Positions 6,275-12,004 of a DNA stretch of 12,004 bases are shown here, piece after piece. How positions within the stretch are numbered: the first letter of the stretch is position 1; every line of letters starts with the position of its first letter. Position numbers and translations under genes: made by a program. The notes beneath the pieces are model-generated. The model saw only the letters and a list, made by a program, of their open reading frames with translations, did not search any database and was not told where the DNA came from. The stretch is from Thermoleophilia bacterium UBA6103 (GTDB lineage Bacteria; Actinomycetota; Thermoleophilia; UBA2241), in the NCBI GenBank assembly GCA_002423545.1, contig DIWP01000022.1, positions 338 to 12,341 on the forward strand. Reading direction: 5' to 3'.

Positions 6275-6549
6275 CGTCCGCCTCCTTGTCCGCGCTCGGT
6301 CATGCGCACGTCGTGCACACCTTCGACCTCCGTGCCGGCTGCCGCCAGCACCGCTTCCGCCCGGCGCCGGTCCTGCCGGACCACCCGCAGGCACACGCCG
6401 CACTGCGAGCTCAGCGCGCGCGGCACCGGTATGAGCCGGCACGCGATCCCCGCCCCCTGGAGTGCCCGCTCACCCTGCACGGCATGGTTGGCCGACGGCA
6501 CCAGAAAGAGCGTGTGAGTGGGCCCGTGAGCGGGCGGCCGGGCAGCCAC
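6271..6549 (-). CDS. DUF3343 protein (putative Se/S carrier-like)
   Basis: A 92-residue protein using GTG 6549, three bases after the stop of the desulfurase gene, with GAGG about 8 bases upstream. The DUF3343 pattern is clear: HTLFLVPSANHAVQGERAL (12-30), a middle strand IACRLIPVPRALSS (35-48), then CGVCLRV with Cys 50 and Cys 53. The paired cysteines could carry persulfide or perselenide. DUF3343 genes are commonly found with YedF and TIGR01977-like cysteine desulfurases in organisms with selenium-dependent molybdenum hydroxylases, which matches this neighbourhood. It is translationally coupled to its neighbours on both sides. The carrier role is inferred from family and context. Confidence 0.88.
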   Translation of the reverse strand: MAARPPAHGPTHTLFLVPSANHAVQGERALQGAGIACRLIPVPRALSSQCGVCLRVVRQDRRRAEAVLAAAGTEVEGVHDVRMTERGQGGGR

Positions 6550-6552
6550 GGC

Positions 6553-7803
6553 TCAGGCCTCGCCGGCGTCCCGGCCGGCATGCTCGCCGCGAGCCTCGTG
6601 CTGCCGCTCGAGTTCGCGCCGCCGCCCCGCCTCGCGGGCCAGCGCCCGCACGGCGGCGACCGCCGCCGCCACGTCGTCCTGCGTCGTGAACGCTCCCAGC
6701 GAGAGGCGCACCGTGCCGACCGGAGACGTCCCCATCGTGCGATGGGCCTGAGGGGCGCAGTGCAGGCCGACGCGCGCCGCGATGCCGTACTCGTCGTCGA
6801 GCCGCAGGCTCACCTCCGCCGGCTCCATGCCGGCGACGGTGAGCGAGACCGTGGGGAGCCGGCGGTCGGCGTCGGTGACGCCGTAGACTCGGACCTCCGT
6901 CCCTCGGTCGCCGATCTCGCGCAGACCGGCGATGAGGGCGGCTGTCATCTCGGCCTCCCGCGCGCGAAGCTCCTCGACACCGCGATCGATGACCCAGCGC
7001 ACCCCGGCTTCCAGACCGGCCAGACCGACCACGTTCAGCGTCCCGCTCTCGAACTTGTCCGGCAGGAAGTCCGGCTGTGTCTCGGACTCCGAACGGCTGC
7101 CGGTGCCGCCCCAGACGAGCGGCCGGAAGCGTTCCACGTCCACCCGCTCGCCGATCACAAGGCCGCCGCTGCCGGTCGGCCCATACAGCGACTTGTGACC
7201 GGTGAAGGCGAGGAGATCGACACCCAGTTCCTCCATCGAGAAGGGCACGGCGCCGGCGCTCTGGGCGCCGTCGACCAGCAACAGCATGCCGTGCCGGCGG
7301 GCGATGCCGGCGACCTCGCGCACCGGCAGGATCGTCCCGATCACATTGGACGCATGATTGACGACGATCAACTTCGTCTGCGGGCGCAGCGCCGCTTCCA
7401 CATCGCCCGCGTCGAGCGTACCGTCGGGGGAGCACGGCACCACCGTGAGCGCCAGACCCTCCTCCTGCTCGAGAGCCCGCAGTGGCCGCATCACCGAGTT
7501 GTGCTCCATGCCGGTGGTGACCACGTGGTCACCCGGCACGAGCAGACCGCGGAGGGCCAGATTGAGCGCCTGCGTGGCGTTGGCCGTGAAGACCACGCGC
7601 AGGGGATCGGAGACGCCCAGCAGCTCGGCTACCGCCTCGCGAGCGCCGTAGACGATGCGCGCCGCTTCAACAGCCTGGCGGTGCCCCGACCGGCCGGGAT
7701 TGGCGCCGACCTCGTCGATGAACCGGCGCATCGCCGCGAGCATCGCCGGCGGCTTCGGCCAGCTGGTGGCGGCGTTGTCCATGTAGATGGTCGGTCGCTT
7801 CAT
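6553..7803 (-). CDS. Class-V PLP enzyme, cysteine desulfurase/selenocysteine lyase-like (TIGR01977-type)
   Basis: A 416-residue cytoplasmic enzyme from ATG 7803, with AGGAG about 8 bases upstream. The start overlaps the stop of the activase remnant. The fold-type I features are complete: IYMDNAATSWPKP (6-18), EHNSV with His 101, DGAQS (178-182), and the PLP-binding Lys 204 in FTGHKSLYGPTG. Cys 349 in ARVGLHCAPQAH is the likely persulfide/selenide-forming nucleophile, and the GLHCAP context is that of the family described as cysteine desulfurase family protein in selenium loci rather than IscS. The last 30 residues are a charged, probably disordered tail. It would release sulfur from cysteine, or selenium from selenocysteine, and pass it to the DUF3343 and YedF-like proteins encoded directly downstream. 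Substrate preference cannot be read from the sequence. Confidence 0.92.
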   Translation of the reverse strand: MKRPTIYMDNAATSWPKPPAMLAAMRRFIDEVGANPGRSGHRQAVEAARIVYGAREAVAELLGVSDPLRVVFTANATQALNLALRGLLVPGDHVVTTGMEHNSVMRPLRALEQEEGLALTVVPCSPDGTLDAGDVEAALRPQTKLIVVNHASNVIGTILPVREVAGIARRHGMLLLVDGAQSAGAVPFSMEELGVDLLAFTGHKSLYGPTGSGGLVIGERVDVERFRPLVWGGTGSRSESETQPDFLPDKFESGTLNVVGLAGLEAGVRWVIDRGVEELRAREAEMTAALIAGLREIGDRGTEVRVYGVTDADRRLPTVSLTVAGMEPAEVSLRLDDEYGIAARVGLHCAPQAHRTMGTSPVGTVRLSLGAFTTQDDVAAAVAAVRALAREAGRRRELERQHEARGEHAGRDAGEA

Positions 7804-8024
7804 GCTCCATCTCCTCGCGCGCGCCCCCGGCCACCGATGAGGCCGTGCAGCGCAGCGCCGTGCGCACCGACAAGGTGCGGCTTGGCGACGACCCGTACCG
7901 GCCCGGCGTAGCTCTCCTCGACCAGGCGACACATCGCCGGGTCGCGAGCCACGCCGCCGGCGAACACGAGCGGTCCTCGAACGCCGCCGTCGAGCCCGAG
8001 CAGCTTCCGGACGTCATCTGACAA
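7800..8024 (-). pseudogene. C-terminal remnant of a BadF/BadG/HgdC-type dehydratase activase
   Basis: About 70 residues are readable in this frame, and the best available start is TTG 8024 without a clear ribosome site. GPLVFAGGVARDPAM (17-31), followed by VRVVAKPHLVGAHGAALHGL (43-62), is the C-terminal signature of the ASKHA-fold activases of 2-hydroxyacyl-CoA dehydratases and double-cubane reductases (YjiL-like). Such proteins are about 250 residues, and the nucleotide-binding N-terminus and cluster-binding cysteines are missing. The stop overlaps the desulfurase start as ATGA, as expected for an original operon member. It is probably non-functional, although a short peptide could still be made and keep translational coupling. 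Confidence 0.65.
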
Positions 8025-8127
8025 GACTGACCCTCAAGTAGAGCTTGAGTGAGGAGTCGACCGCGGCCACGTCCGCTTTGCTGCAGCGCCACATGTCGTG
8101 GTAGTCGACGGTGGTGTCGCTCATCAT
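8014..8127 (-). pseudogene. Possible N-terminal remnant of a double-cubane reductase (2-hydroxyacyl-CoA dehydratase-like)
   Basis: ATG 8127 (or ATG 8124), just after GGGGAG, opens a 37-residue frame containing DYHDMWRCSKADVAAVDSSL. From memory, the D-subunit-like double-cubane proteins associated with YjiL activases often begin with a YHxMW segment followed by a short helix of DL.AHD..L type, and this aligns without gaps. The full protein would be about 400 residues, and here the frame ends at a TGA exactly where the activase remnant begins. The order reductase-then-activase is normal for this pair. A previously unknown small protein is the alternative. The family call is tentative. Confidence 0.42.
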
Positions 8128-8243
8128 TCTCCCCTGTGCGTGTGGCGCGCGCGGCGCGCCCGCCGGACGATGCCACGGCGACGCGCCCCGCAGGCGCGGG
8201 ACGGCACCTCGACTCGAAGGAGACGGCGACGGTCAGATGACGG

Positions 8244-8384
8244 TCAGGCGACGATGACTCGACCGGGACGACCCTTCGAGGAGGCAGACTGCGTAGAGCC
8301 CTCACGGGGCCCCTGCCGGCGGTGGCGCCCGAAGGCGGCCGCGAGAACGCCGGCTCAACGGCTGTGGTCGAGCATGGACCCCAT
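8244..8384 (-). CDS. Short ORF with in-frame UGA at codon 10; leader peptide or selenoprotein candidate
   Basis: ATG 8384 follows AGGAGG with a 5-base gap, one of the best ribosome sites in the window, about 31 bases beyond a TATACT box. Nine codons (MGSMLDHSR) lead to TGA 8355-8357. The same frame then stays open for 36 further codons to TGA 8244-8246, beginning AGVLAAAFGRHRRQGPREG, with about 80% G/C at third positions. Directly after the first UGA, GCCGGCG pairs with CGCCGGC as the base of a stem-loop whose tip is CGCC-UUCG-GGCG. It may be simply a nine-residue leader, a broken gene, or a UGA-decoded selenocysteine product. No family is recognised, and SelB/SelC are not visible. Confidence 0.3.
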
Positions 8385-8415
8385 GATCACCTCCTCGAAT
8401 GGATCGACGGGTCAG

Positions 8416-8421
8416 AGTATA
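8416..8421 (-). promoter_or_regulatory. TATACT -10 box, candidate start of the selenium operon
   Basis: A good -10 hexamer on the minus strand lies about 31 bases before ATG 8384 in otherwise very GC-rich DNA. At 17 bases upstream there is only TGGCGG, so no -35 box is apparent. An activator or the adjoining palindrome could compensate. Confidence 0.4.
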
Positions 8422-8443
8422 GGCGGCCCGCTCGCGGGCCGCC
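8422..8443. repeat. 22-bp perfect GC palindrome next to the TATACT box
   Basis: The arms GGCGGCCCGC and GCGGGCCGCC are perfect inverted copies around a 2-base centre, directly abutting the -10 box on its upstream side. It could be an operator occupying the -35 region, or a terminator-like hairpin, though no T-tract follows on either strand. Confidence 0.55.
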
Positions 8444-8675
8444 AGGTGGGCTGCACCGCGAGCCGCAGGAGAACGCCGACGTCTTCGACTCGGCCTCAGG
8501 CGCCAGACGATCGCCGATCTGCCGGCACGGCTGGCCCGCACCATCACGGAGACCCTCGCCGAGGATCGATCGGGCGCCTGAGACCGCTCGGCCGGCCACC
8601 TGAGGCCGACCGATCAGGAGGCCGTCGGCGAGAGGGGCGATCCGCTCGCGACCGGCGCCGGTCGCAGACACGTCA

Positions 8676-8710
8676 TGGTCCTTGAGTCACGCACCTGCTA
8701 GCGTTGCAGG
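8676..8710 (+). promoter_or_regulatory. Weak promoter with a centred inverted repeat, upstream of the flavodoxin gene
   Basis: TAGCGT (8699-8704) fits TAnnnT and is flanked exactly by the inverted pair CCTGC (8694-8698) and GCAGG (8706-8710). The -35 position, TGGTCC (8676-8681), is poor. The start would be near 8711, leaving a short leader before ATG 8739. Confidence 0.3.
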
Positions 8711-8738
8711 GCACTCCGTGACGTCGGAAGGAGAACCG

Positions 8739-9242
8739 ATGGGCATCGCCGTCGTATATCAGTCGCAGACGGGCAGCACGAAGAAGGTCGCCGAGGCGAT
8801 CCTCGGAGAGCTGCCGGAGGGGAGCGTCCTGGCCCCCATGGACCTCTGTGACACTCTGGAAGGCTACGACTTCGCCTTCGTCGGCTTTCCGCTGCACGCG
8901 TTCGGCCCCGACGAGATCGCCAAAGGCTTCCTGAGCAACGTCGCCGCCGGTCACTGCATCGCGCTGTTCGTGACCCATGCCAGTCCCGAGAGCGACGGCG
9001 CACCGCTGCAGGAGTGGCTGCAGGCCTGCCGTGAGGCGGCCGCCGGCTCGGACGTGATCGGCATGTTCGACTGCCGGGGTCAGCTCGCCGAGCCGGTGAA
9101 GAAGCAGCTCCTGGCGTCCGACGACCCACAGCTTCGCGCCTGGGCCGAGGCGGACGACAGCGAGGGACAGCCCGACGCGGAGCGCCTGCAGAAGGCGGCG
9201 GAATGGGCGCGACAGATGATGTCTCTCATCGGCCCGCACTGA
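8739..9242 (+). CDS. Flavodoxin family protein
   Basis: A 167-residue cytoplasmic protein. ATG 8739 is chosen for GGAAGGAG 5 bases upstream and because the first strand starts immediately after it. AVVYQSQTGSTKKVAEAI (4-21) is the FMN phosphate-binding loop of flavodoxins. YDFAFVGFPLHAFGPDEIAK (43-62) corresponds to the next strand and loop, and the IALFVTHAS strand follows. The C-terminal third is acidic and helical. FMN-dependent electron transfer is likely. It is divergent from the selenium operon, so any link to that pathway is only positional. It lacks ferredoxin or lactamase domains and matches the length of simple flavodoxins. Confidence 0.85.
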   Translation: MGIAVVYQSQTGSTKKVAEAILGELPEGSVLAPMDLCDTLEGYDFAFVGFPLHAFGPDEIAKGFLSNVAAGHCIALFVTHASPESDGAPLQEWLQACREAAAGSDVIGMFDCRGQLAEPVKKQLLASDDPQLRAWAEADDSEGQPDAERLQKAAEWARQMMSLIGPH

Positions 9243-9405
9243 CGGGCGCGATCGGCTGCGTAGCGCGCGTGATCGGCGGACCGGTACGAGCACGGCGCGA
9301 TCGCCTCGACGCCGACGAGAGCCGTCCGGGGCGCTGAGTTCGGCTGCCCGACACGGCCGCGTCGCCGATCGGCTCCCGGCCGCCGCCGCTTGAGAGGCGG
9401 GGCCA

Positions 9406-9420
9406 GCGGGAAAGACCCGC
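9406..9420 (+). repeat. Small hairpin in the leader of the arginase-family gene
   Basis: GCGGG-AAAGA-CCCGC forms a perfect 5-bp stem about 46 bases before ATG 9467. The 9243-9466 gap otherwise shows no clear promoter, and I could not match the leader to a guanidine or other known riboswitch. Confidence 0.3.
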
Positions 9421-9466
9421 GATGTCACAGGACGATGCGCCGCGGCGAACGACCGGGGAGGAGACG

Positions 9467-10372
9467 ATGAGCAGACGGGTGAGCATCCTCGGGGAGCCGT
9501 CGAGCCTGGGGGCCTACGCGCCCGGCCAGGAGAACGCGCCCCGCGCCCTGCGGGAAGCCGGGCTGGTGGAGCGGCTGCGCGAGAGCGGCCTCGAGGTCGT
9601 CGACCACGGGGACGCCGACGTGGCGCGCTGGCGGCCCGACCGCGACTACCCGCTGGCGCAGAACCTGTTCGGCGTCGTGCGCGTGGTCGACGAGACCGCG
9701 CGCCGGGTCGCCGGACCGCTGGCCGACGGCGACTTCGTGCTCGTGCTGGGCGGCGACTGCACGGTCGGTATCGGGACCGTGAAGGCGGCCGCCGAGCTGG
9801 GGTCGGTCGGCGTCGTGTACTTCGACCTGCACGCCGACCTCAACACCCCGCAGAGCGTGCCCGACGGCGCTCTGGACTGGATGGGGCCGGCGCACATGCT
9901 GGCCCTGGAGTCGGTCGAGCCGGGCCTGCGCGACGTCGGCCGCAGCACGCCGCTGCTGCGTCCCGACGACATCGTGTTCTACGCACATGACGACCGCCGC
10001 GCGACGACCTGGGAGCGGGAGCAGATCGCCCGACTCGGCCTGCGACTGTTCCCGGTCCCGGATGTCAGCGCCGATCCGGCGGCGACGGCCGCGGCCGCCG
10101 TCGAGGCGCTCGGCGATCGTCATCAGCGCCTCGTGGTGCACTTCGACGCCGACGTCGTCGACTTCAACGACGCACCATTGTCGGAGCACACCGGCCGCAA
10201 CACCGGCATCACGCTCGCCACCGCCATGGATGCCCTGCGGGTGATGCTGGCCGATCCGCGCGTGGCCGCCCTCACGGTCACCGAGATCAACCCGCTCCAC
10301 GCCGCCGCCGACGAGACGGCGCTGCCGCGGCTCATCGAGGGTCTGGCCCGGTCAATCTCCCAGCGCGACTGA
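9467..10372 (+). CDS. Arginase/agmatinase-superfamily (ureohydrolase) protein with a Cys-variant metal site
   Basis: A 301-residue cytoplasmic enzyme from ATG 9467, with GGAGGA 4-5 bases upstream (an in-frame ATG at 9422 lacks a ribosome site). Conserved blocks are GGDCTVG (95-101), YFDLHADLNTP (118-128) with Asp 120, His 122 and Asp 124, HFDADVVD (225-232) with Asp 227 and Asp 229, and TEINP with Glu 273. These are the Mn2-binding and substrate-loop motifs of ureohydrolases. The His of the canonical GGDHS is replaced by Cys 98, and the usual DP after the DxDxxD block is DF. Length is normal for the family. Hydrolysis of a guanidino compound is likely, but arginine specificity is not assured. 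It stands alone, with no arginine pathway genes nearby. Confidence 0.85.
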   Translation: MSRRVSILGEPSSLGAYAPGQENAPRALREAGLVERLRESGLEVVDHGDADVARWRPDRDYPLAQNLFGVVRVVDETARRVAGPLADGDFVLVLGGDCTVGIGTVKAAAELGSVGVVYFDLHADLNTPQSVPDGALDWMGPAHMLALESVEPGLRDVGRSTPLLRPDDIVFYAHDDRRATTWEREQIARLGLRLFPVPDVSADPAATAAAAVEALGDRHQRLVVHFDADVVDFNDAPLSEHTGRNTGITLATAMDALRVMLADPRVAALTVTEINPLHAAADETALPRLIEGLARSISQRD

Positions 10373-10382
10373 GCGACGGGCT

Positions 10383-10408
10383 CGACGGCGCCCCGGGCGG
10401 CGCCGTCG
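10383..10408. terminator. Bidirectional hairpin between convergent genes
   Basis: CGACGGCGCC and GGCGCCGTCG form a perfect 10-bp stem around a 6-base loop, starting 10 bases after the stop of the arginase-family gene. No T-tract is present, but position and strength fit a terminator in GC-rich DNA. The opposing membrane-protein gene ends at 10547. Confidence 0.55.
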
Positions 10409-10423
10409 GCGGCTCGAAGCGAC

Positions 10424-10497
10424 GCGGTCGGCTCCGCGTTGCTGCGCCAGCCGCGGCTCGGGCGACCCCGCGAGGAGCGGCGCGGTCGGCGCCGCGT
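10424..10497. repeat. Two near-identical 16-bp repeats, each hairpin-forming
   Basis: GCGGTCGGCTCCGCGT (10424-10439) and GCGGTCGGCGCCGCGT (10482-10497) differ at one base. Each can fold on itself through CGCGG and CCGCG arms. They lie in the 174-base gap between convergent genes. That gap contains no gene that I can see. Confidence 0.5.
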
Positions 10498-10546
10498 ACT
10501 CCGCGCCGGTCGAGCAGCGGGCCACCGCCGCAGCGGGTCGCCGTGG

Positions 10547-11617
10547 TCAGTCGCTTGCCGCCTCGGCGACCGCCGCGGCCGGCTGCGGGCCGGCGATCGT
10601 CTGCTGGGCCTGCACCGTCGTCTCCTGGTCGATCAGGTAGCGCAGCGCCCCGTGGCAGAGCAGCAGGAAGACGAGGCCGCCGATGGCGTTCAGCTCGCTC
10701 TCGAGGAAGGCGAAGAACTGCCCCAGGAAGATCCCCACCAGCACGGCGCCGTCGTAGAGCCGGTAGGCGCGCAGGCGCGAGCGGCGGTAGGTCAGCACGC
10801 CGGCCACCACCAGCAGCCCGGTGATGACGCCGGTGATCAGCGAGCCCCAGTCATTGAAGCCGAACTCGCCGGGGGAGTAGACCCACACCACGGCGATCGC
10901 CATGCCCAGGCTCACGACCTCGATCACCACTACCGCCATGACGAGCGCGGTACTGAAGAAGCGCCACTCGATAAGCCGTTTGTAGAAACGCACCATGGCG
11001 CCTTTGACACGCAGCATCCGTCCCGGCGGCGCCGTCTCGACCGACTCGTAGCCGCGCAGCACCGATGTGAGCCCGCTCACCAGACGGTCGCTCTGATCGC
11101 AGGCTGCCAGCAGCGCCAGAGCCCGCTCGCGCTCGCTCTCGTCCATGGCGCGCAGCGCCGCCTCCTTGGTGACCTCCAGAGCATTGACGAGGTTGGTCGC
11201 CTCCGAGGCCCTGGTGACGCCCTCCAGCTGACGGAAGATCAGGTAGAGAGCGATGAACAGCAGGTAGATGAGGGCGATGGTGGGCTGGAAGAAGTAGTCG
11301 TTGTCCTGGGTGATGAACTTGCCCAGCTCGTCGATGAAGGCGCCGAAGCCGAGGCCGCCGATGAAGGCTGCGAACTGGGTGGCGGCGCGAACAGGCAGGG
11401 CGATGAAGAGGATGATCGCCAGCAGCATGCCGAGCCCGCCCCACAGCATGTGTGCGATGTGCAGCGAGCTGTTGCCGAGCTGTGGATAACCGGTCAGTTT
11501 CAGGAAGAGGCGGATGCCCAGCAGACAGCTGACGGCGCTGATCAGGAACAGATCGAGCAACGGCCCCATGTCCAGGCGACGGACCGCGAAGCGATGCCAC
11601 GAGCTCTCGAACGACAC
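10547..11617 (-). CDS. Polytopic membrane protein of unrecognised function
   Basis: A 356-residue protein starting at GTG 11617, with AGGAGG 7 bases upstream. Hydrophobic segments at about 18-38, 54-74, 80-97, 113-131, 222-246, 257-276, 288-304 and 311-329 suggest eight membrane spans. A soluble, charged helical section (about 132-215) divides them into two groups of four. The conspicuous motif GAFIDELGKFITQDNDYFFQP (partly, 92-112) and an HMLWGG segment (56-61) look conserved and may line a functional site, since they place Asp, Glu and Lys next to the membrane. No transporter or enzyme family is recognised. The gene follows a KdpE-like regulator after 145 bases, but that spacing does not prove co-transcription. 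Confidence 0.8.
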   Translation of the reverse strand: MSFESSWHRFAVRRLDMGPLLDLFLISAVSCLLGIRLFLKLTGYPQLGNSSLHIAHMLWGGLGMLLAIILFIALPVRAATQFAAFIGGLGFGAFIDELGKFITQDNDYFFQPTIALIYLLFIALYLIFRQLEGVTRASEATNLVNALEVTKEAALRAMDESERERALALLAACDQSDRLVSGLTSVLRGYESVETAPPGRMLRVKGAMVRFYKRLIEWRFFSTALVMAVVVIEVVSLGMAIAVVWVYSPGEFGFNDWGSLITGVITGLLVVAGVLTYRRSRLRAYRLYDGAVLVGIFLGQFFAFLESELNAIGGLVFLLLCHGALRYLIDQETTVQAQQTIAGPQPAAAVAEAASD

Positions 11618-11667
11618 CGGCGAGCCTCCTTGCTACGTCAGAGTGGGCAGGTGCGACGAGCGGCCGC

Positions 11668-11694
11668 CGCCGGGCCGGTGAGCGCCGGGCCGGT
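11668..11694. repeat. Tandem 12-bp repeat CGCCGGGCCGGT
   Basis: Two exact copies (11668-11679 and 11683-11694) lie 15 bases apart in the gap upstream of the membrane-protein gene. A regulator site or simple GC-rich duplication are both possible. No convincing promoter is visible in 11618-11762. Confidence 0.4.
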
Positions 11695-11762
11695 CACCGA
11701 CGGCACGGACGCATCGGCGGCGACGAGCGTGTCGTCTGCCTCGCCGGCCGGCCCACCGATGG

Positions 11763-12004
11763 TCAGTCGCCGCCCTCACGCGACGGCGCTGAGAGTCGGA
11801 AGCCGACGCCGGGCTCGGTGACGATGTAGTGGTGCTCGGGACCACGGCCGAGCTTCTTGCGCAGATGGCTCACGTGCACGCGCAGCGGCTGGGCGTCGTG
11901 CACCCACTCCGGTCCCCACACCGTCTGCAGGATCTGCCGCTGGGTCACGACGCAGTCGACGTTGCGGGCCAGCAGGGCGAGGATGTCGAACTCGGTGCGC
12001 GTGA
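11763..12004 (-). CDS. OmpR/PhoB-family response regulator, KdpE-like DNA-binding domain (partial, N-terminus beyond window)
   Basis: About 80 C-terminal residues are visible, entering from the right edge. They read TRTEFDILALLARNVDCVVT, then RQILQTVWGPEWVHDAQPLR, VHVSHLRKKLG and YIVTEPGVGFRL, with a stop at 11763. This is the complete winged-helix output domain of OmpR-type regulators, with recognition helix LRVHVSHLRKKL. The VWGPEW and TEPGVGFRL forms are closest to KdpE. KdpE controls high-affinity potassium uptake, but the receiver domain, sensor kinase and kdp genes are outside view, so a different target is possible. An in-frame ATG at 11948 is internal, not the true start. Confidence 0.88.
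   Translation of the reverse strand, partial: TRTEFDILALLARNVDCVVTQRQILQTVWGPEWVHDAQPLRVHVSHLRKKLGRGPEHHYIVTEPGVGFRLSAPSREGGD

Larger units (their letters stand above)
8128..8738. other. Gene-poor stretch between the selenium operon and the flavodoxin gene
   Basis: Some 600 bases contain no recognisable gene. The reading frames here are Arg/Pro-rich shadows on both strands. What can be seen is a short minus-strand ORF with an excellent ribosome site (8384 downwards), a TATACT box (8416-8421), a 22-bp GC palindrome (8422-8443), further GC-rich inverted repeats at about 8145-8205, and a weak plus-strand promoter near 8699. It may include decayed remains of the operon's lost genes. Confidence 0.6.

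Noticed and set aside
8014..8016. The TGA ending the reductase-like remnant as a selenocysteine codon
   Set aside because: The frame beyond it reads as an Arg-rich shadow, while the activase sequence continues in another frame. A deletion junction explains it better.
8098..8685. A 195-codon plus-strand open frame in the gene-poor stretch
   Set aside because: Arg/Pro-rich composition, no ribosome site, and it covers palindromes and promoter-like elements of the minus strand.
9243..9466. Guanidine riboswitch ahead of the arginase-family gene
   Set aside because: Small hairpins exist, but none of the conserved ykkC-type or ACGR-loop motifs could be recognised.
9425..10300. A 291-codon minus-strand open frame opposite the arginase-family gene
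   Set aside because: Antisense shadow of a gene whose catalytic motifs are plainly on the plus strand.
10439..11821. A 460-codon plus-strand open frame opposite the membrane protein gene
   Set aside because: It mirrors the membrane protein (hydrophobic codons read as E/Q/D-rich antisense) and runs across intergenic repeats. No start signal.

Overview
The window is very GC-rich and strongly G/C-biased at third codon positions. It carries a gram-positive type SOS box, an XpaC-like protein, several secreted proteins with ordinary Sec signals, and genes typical of anaerobes: ferredoxin-bearing MinD-type ATPases, DUF5320, and a selenium/sulfur handling cluster. This suggests a high-GC, probably anaerobic or facultative actinobacterium of a deep lineage such as Coriobacteriia/OPB41-like or Thermoleophilia. 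That assignment is inferred from content, not from a marker gene.

Layout. (1) 1-1720, minus strand: an operon reading off the left edge (DUF5320 protein, dicluster ferredoxin-like protein, MinD-superfamily ATPase with an inserted ferredoxin). Its genes are linked by ATGA overlaps and driven by a near-consensus promoter with a palindrome at its start point. (2) 1810-2188, plus: a consensus LexA box inside a TTGACA promoter, ahead of a small DUF6504-like protein, giving a probable SOS gene. (3) 2392-3849, plus: a secreted eight-repeat beta-propeller protein, convergent with (4) a secreted Ig-like protein (3870-4523, minus). (5) 4720-5802, minus: a zinc-ribbon, membrane-anchored XpaC-domain protein.

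(6) 5942-8421, minus: a selenium/sulfur-handling operon read right to left. It runs from a candidate promoter and a short ORF interrupted by UGA, through what look like remnants of a double-cubane reductase and its activase, to an intact class-V cysteine desulfurase/selenocysteine lyase-like enzyme, a DUF3343 carrier-like protein and a YedF-type DsrE protein. The intact genes are tightly coupled. The two remnants suggest that a deletion removed the middle of an ancestral reductase-activase pair. (7) 8739-9242, plus: a flavodoxin-family protein. (8) 9467-10372, plus: an arginase/agmatinase-superfamily protein with Cys in place of the first metal-binding His. (9) 10547-11617, minus: a polytopic membrane protein of unrecognised function, behind (10) the C-terminal DNA-binding domain of a KdpE-like response regulator that enters from the right edge.

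The most interesting points are the SOS-controlled DUF6504 gene, the deletion scar in the selenium operon, the UGA-interrupted first ORF of that operon, and a coding-frame switch inside the ferredoxin gene.
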